From: Bacteroidales bacterium | GTDB lineage: Bacteria > Bacteroidota > Bacteroidia > Bacteroidales > UBA932 | Length of the DNA stretch: 16,642 nucleotides | NCBI GenBank assembly: GCA_024683255.1 | Contig: JAIKYL010000162.1 | Coordinates: 1-16,642 of the forward strand | Reading direction: 5' to 3' | In this document: positions 14,097-16,642 of the stretch, piece by piece | How positions within the stretch are numbered: the first letter of the stretch is position 1 | Layout of the letters: each line of letters opens with the position of its first letter | Translations under genes and position numbers: made by a program | The notes under the pieces: model-generated | Databases searched by the model: none | Told to the model about the DNA's origin: nothing | Seen by the model: the letters and a program-made list of their open reading frames with translations, nothing else

Positions 14097-14612
14097 TGTC
14101 ACCAGATAGTCCTTGGGAAGCGATTTCTCCTCCAAAGAGAAGTCGCTTTTTCCTTTTGGATCTTCAAATACAATGTCTTTCAGGAAGAAACGTGCGCGGG
14201 TGGTGTTGTCCATAACCAGGGTAACGTCCAGGAAATCCTTTCCGCTGGCATTGACAACCAGATCTTGAGCATAATCGGCATAATGGCCGATGAGAAGGGC
14301 CGGATTGGCAGTCACATCCTCTTTCTGGACGGTTTCCACCACGGCCTCCCGGGCTTCGTCGTCCAGGGTCCAGCGGGTGATTCCGTCACTGATGATCCTG
14401 AGGCCCAGGGCATCCAGCCGGAAAGCGTTGTCTTCCACTTCCAGGTTGCCGGCAGTCACCTCCGAGAATTCACCGCCGTCCTTGGATACGCTGTATGTAT
14501 ACCGACACTGCACGCGGTGTCCCGGCACCTTTTCCAGGAGCGGGATGCGCGTCTGAGCCACTGCGCCCAGGCAGGCGGCCAGAAAGGCCAGGGAAAGCAG
14601 GATTCTTTTCAT
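14085..14612 (-). CDS. lolA: LolA-like outer-membrane lipoprotein carrier
   Basis: A 175-residue exported protein. The LolA-type beta pattern is visible at about 55-89: GNLEVEDNAFRLDALG followed by SDGITRWTLDDEARE, matching the 'dGk.tW.yd' region of periplasmic lipoprotein chaperones that carry lipoproteins from inner to outer membrane. The signal peptide ends GAVAQ, cut before Gln20, as is common in this phylum; an LAAC sequence at 11-14 mimics a lipobox but lies too early. The start is 5 bases after the ftsK stop, so they share a transcript, and a LolA-like gene beside ftsK is a familiar Bacteroidales arrangement. Sequence conservation within this family is low, so the call rests on pattern and context. 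Confidence 0.78.
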   Translation of the reverse strand: MKRILLSLAFLAACLGAVAQTRIPLLEKVPGHRVQCRYTYSVSKDGGEFSEVTAGNLEVEDNAFRLDALGLRIISDGITRWTLDDEAREAVVETVQKEDVTANPALLIGHYADYAQDLVVNASGKDFLDVTLVMDNTTRARFFLKDIVFEDPKGKSDFSLEEKSLPKDYLVTDLR

Positions 14613-14617
14613 TTCAA

Positions 14618-16642
14618 TTACGCCATAAAGTGCTTTAGGATCTCTTCCAGCTCATTGAGGTCTTTTACCAGGACCTCCCTCGGCTTGGCTCCGTTCTGCG
14701 GACCCACTATGCCGGCGGCCTCCAGCTGATCCATCACTCTACCTGCCTTTGCATATCCCATGCCAAGACGGCGCTGCAGGTCTGAAGTGGAGCCCCGCTG
14801 GTTGATGACAATCATCTTGGCGGCTTCCTCGAACCGCTCGTCCAGGGCCTTCATGTCCACCATGCCGCCGCCGGAGGCATCGTCTCCCTCGGGAGCGGGA
14901 GGCTCCGGAAGATAAAATGGTGTATTGTAACTCTTTTGATATCCAATCTGGTCTCCCACCGCCTGGGTGAGAGAAACAATCTCGTCATTGCCGATGAAGG
15001 CGCACTGCACCCGTTCCATCTCCACGCCGCTGTACAGGAGCATGTCTCCCCGGCCGATGAGCTTATCGGCACCCGGCTGGTCCAGGATGGTGGCCGAGTC
15101 TATGCGGGAAGTGACGCGGAAAGCGATACGCATGGGGAAGTTGGCCTTGATGAGGCCGGTGATCACGTCCACGGTGGGACGCTGGGTGGCCAGGATCACG
15201 TGCAGGCCAGCCGCACGGCCCTTCTGGGCCAGGCGGATGACGGAAGTGGTAATGCAGCGGGCCAGGGCCTTGGATTCCGGACCGGCGCCCACGGACATGG
15301 TAAGATCGGCATACTCATCCACCACCACCACAATATACGGGAGGAAATGATGTCCCTGGTCCGGGCGCAGGCGGCGTTCCTTGTATTTGGCGTTATACAG
15401 CTTGACGTTGTTCACCATGGCCTGGGAAAGCAACTCGTAGCGGGCGTCCATCTCTACGCACAGGCTCTGCAGTACGGCGGCTGCGTCTTTGGCGTTCTTC
15501 ACGATGGCGCGGTCCTTCTCTTCCTGCTCGCTGGTGGAATTGGGCAGCACCGCCAGGTAATGGTGCAGCAGACGTCCGTACGGGGTAAATTCCACCATCT
15601 TGGGATCCACGAACACGAACTTGAGCTCCGACGGGTGTTTGGAATACAGCAGCGAAGCCACAATCACATTAAGGCCCACGGACTTACCCTGCTTGGTGGC
15701 ACCGGCAACCAAAAGATGCGGCGCATCGGCCAGGTCGAAGACCTTCACTTCCTGCGAGATGGTATAGCCGATGGCCACGGGCAGCTCCGCCTTGGACTCC
15801 CGGAAAGCCGGGCTGTTGAGGAGGGCCTTGAGCGGCACGATGGAGGCCTTGTCGTTGGCCACCTCGATACCTACGGAGTCCGAAAGGGTGGTAATACGCA
15901 CGCCCTTGGCGTTAAGCGAAATGCCGATGTCTTCCTGCAGCTGCTTGATGGCCGATATCTTTACGCCGGGAGCGGGATATACCTTATACAGGGTAACGGT
16001 GGGACCCACCACTGCCGTGACATCCCGTACCTGGATCTTGTAGCTGGCCAGGGTTGCGCGGATCTTGTTGTTGTTGCGGTTTAACTCGTCCTGCGAAACC
16101 TCGTGCCGGGCATTGGCATAGTCTCCCAGGATGGAAATGTCCGGAAGGCGGTACTTGGGAAGTCCGTCCGGCGGGTCCAGGCGGTTGTCTATGGGCGGGA
16201 GCGGTTCCTTCACTTCCTCCTCCAGGGAATTGTCCGTAACCACTTCGAACTTGCCCTCTCCCTCCTGTTCCGGCTGTACCACGACGGTCTTACGCTTGCG
16301 GGGAACCTTGGGAGTCTCTTCCTGCTCCGTTTCCTCCTCTCCGGAGAGGGAGCTTACAAAGGCCGGGGTAACTACCGGCGTCTCCTCCACAATATCCTGT
16401 ACAGGTTCCACCACAGGTTCTTCCTCCGGAATATCCGTTTCCTGTCCAGGTTCCTGTTTCTTTCCCATGAGGAAATTGGAGAAACGGCTGCTGAGGCAAT
16501 AAAGCCATACACAGAGAAGGGCCAGGAGAACGAGGCCGCCGATGAGTTCTCCCACATGCCGGAGTACCCAGTCTACCAGCGCACCGCCGGCCCGGCCTCC
16601 AAGGCCGCTGCCGAACACATAGCCCAGGCCAAAGATGTCTCC
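14618..16642 (-). CDS. ftsK: DNA translocase FtsK/SpoIIIE, amino end cut by window edge
   Basis: 674 residues are visible; the frame is open to the window end (first residues GDIFGLGYVFGSG), so GTG 16618 is not the true start. What remains is one transmembrane helix (from GELIGGLVLLALLCVWLY), probably the last of four; an acidic, Pro/Glu-rich linker of about 100 residues; the alpha/beta motor with Walker A GATKQGKS (15703-15680) and Walker B VVVVDEYADL; and the carboxyl-terminal gamma domain (winged helix, STSDLQRRLGMGYAKAGRVMDQLE), which reads KOPS-like polarity sequences and activates XerCD at dif. FtsK pumps the chromosome terminus through the closing septum. The recombinase encoded at 3930-4808 is its likely partner. 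lolA follows after 5 bases. Confidence 0.96.
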   Translation of the reverse strand, partial: GDIFGLGYVFGSGLGGRAGGALVDWVLRHVGELIGGLVLLALLCVWLYCLSSRFSNFLMGKKQEPGQETDIPEEEPVVEPVQDIVEETPVVTPAFVSSLSGEEETEQEETPKVPRKRKTVVVQPEQEGEGKFEVVTDNSLEEEVKEPLPPIDNRLDPPDGLPKYRLPDISILGDYANARHEVSQDELNRNNNKIRATLASYKIQVRDVTAVVGPTVTLYKVYPAPGVKISAIKQLQEDIGISLNAKGVRITTLSDSVGIEVANDKASIVPLKALLNSPAFRESKAELPVAIGYTISQEVKVFDLADAPHLLVAGATKQGKSVGLNVIVASLLYSKHPSELKFVFVDPKMVEFTPYGRLLHHYLAVLPNSTSEQEEKDRAIVKNAKDAAAVLQSLCVEMDARYELLSQAMVNNVKLYNAKYKERRLRPDQGHHFLPYIVVVVDEYADLTMSVGAGPESKALARCITTSVIRLAQKGRAAGLHVILATQRPTVDVITGLIKANFPMRIAFRVTSRIDSATILDQPGADKLIGRGDMLLYSGVEMERVQCAFIGNDEIVSLTQAVGDQIGYQKSYNTPFYLPEPPAPEGDDASGGGMVDMKALDERFEEAAKMIVINQRGSTSDLQRRLGMGYAKAGRVMDQLEAAGIVGPQNGAKPREVLVKDLNELEEILKHFMA

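Noticed and set aside
15680..15703. FtsK Walker A reading GATKQGKS rather than the more usual GATGQGKS
   Set aside because: The essential G-x-x-x-x-G-K-S residues are all present and position four is variable, so it is not evidence of altered function.

Overview
The window looks like chromosomal DNA of a Bacteroidales bacterium (phylum Bacteroidota), probably a gut or rumen type with fairly high GC for the order. The grounds are Bacteroides-type promoters (TAnnTTTG at -7, once with a perfectly spaced TTTG at -33), weak Shine-Dalgarno signals, many short-signal lipoproteins, an Hc1-like histone H1 protein, CTC-type L25, a FISUMP-domain lipoprotein, and a lolA-ftsK pair. The genus cannot be fixed from the sequence alone. 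No rRNA, tRNA, CRISPR array, phage or insertion sequence was seen. No stretch over 300 bases lacks a gene.

Layout. 1-3848 is a proteolysis block: the 5' part of sppA (membrane peptidase, minus) lies 12 bases behind a clostripain-like (C11) lipoprotein gene, and a lipoprotein dipeptidyl peptidase III gene diverges from a 66-base two-way promoter region. 3853-4832 holds a perfect 22-bp inverted repeat, then a XerC/XerD-type tyrosine recombinase gene with its own terminator. 4879-6548 (minus) carries rplY (L25) and pth, both serving the ribosome and translation, and a separate 57-residue histone H1-like gene. 6587-7896 is a second C11 lipoprotein, a clear paralogue of the first.

7925-10912 (minus) is a compact ackA-ptb-tpiA operon linking acyl-phosphate/ATP metabolism with glycolysis. 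Divergent from it, 10940-12019 encodes an unusually small ComEC-type channel protein that abuts, tail to tail, an ApbE flavin transferase lipoprotein. 13116-14075 is a FISUMP lipoprotein likely exposed at the cell surface. 14085-16642 (minus) holds ftsK, cut by the window edge, followed by a LolA-like lipoprotein carrier gene.

Most of this is core cell biology: envelope proteolysis, lipoprotein traffic, chromosome segregation (FtsK plus a Xer recombinase) and central metabolism. The most unusual items are the long inverted repeat before the recombinase gene, the stripped-down ComEC, the paired C11 lipoproteins beside other peptidases, and the Ptb/AckA pairing. I did not find a clear new defence or mobile system.
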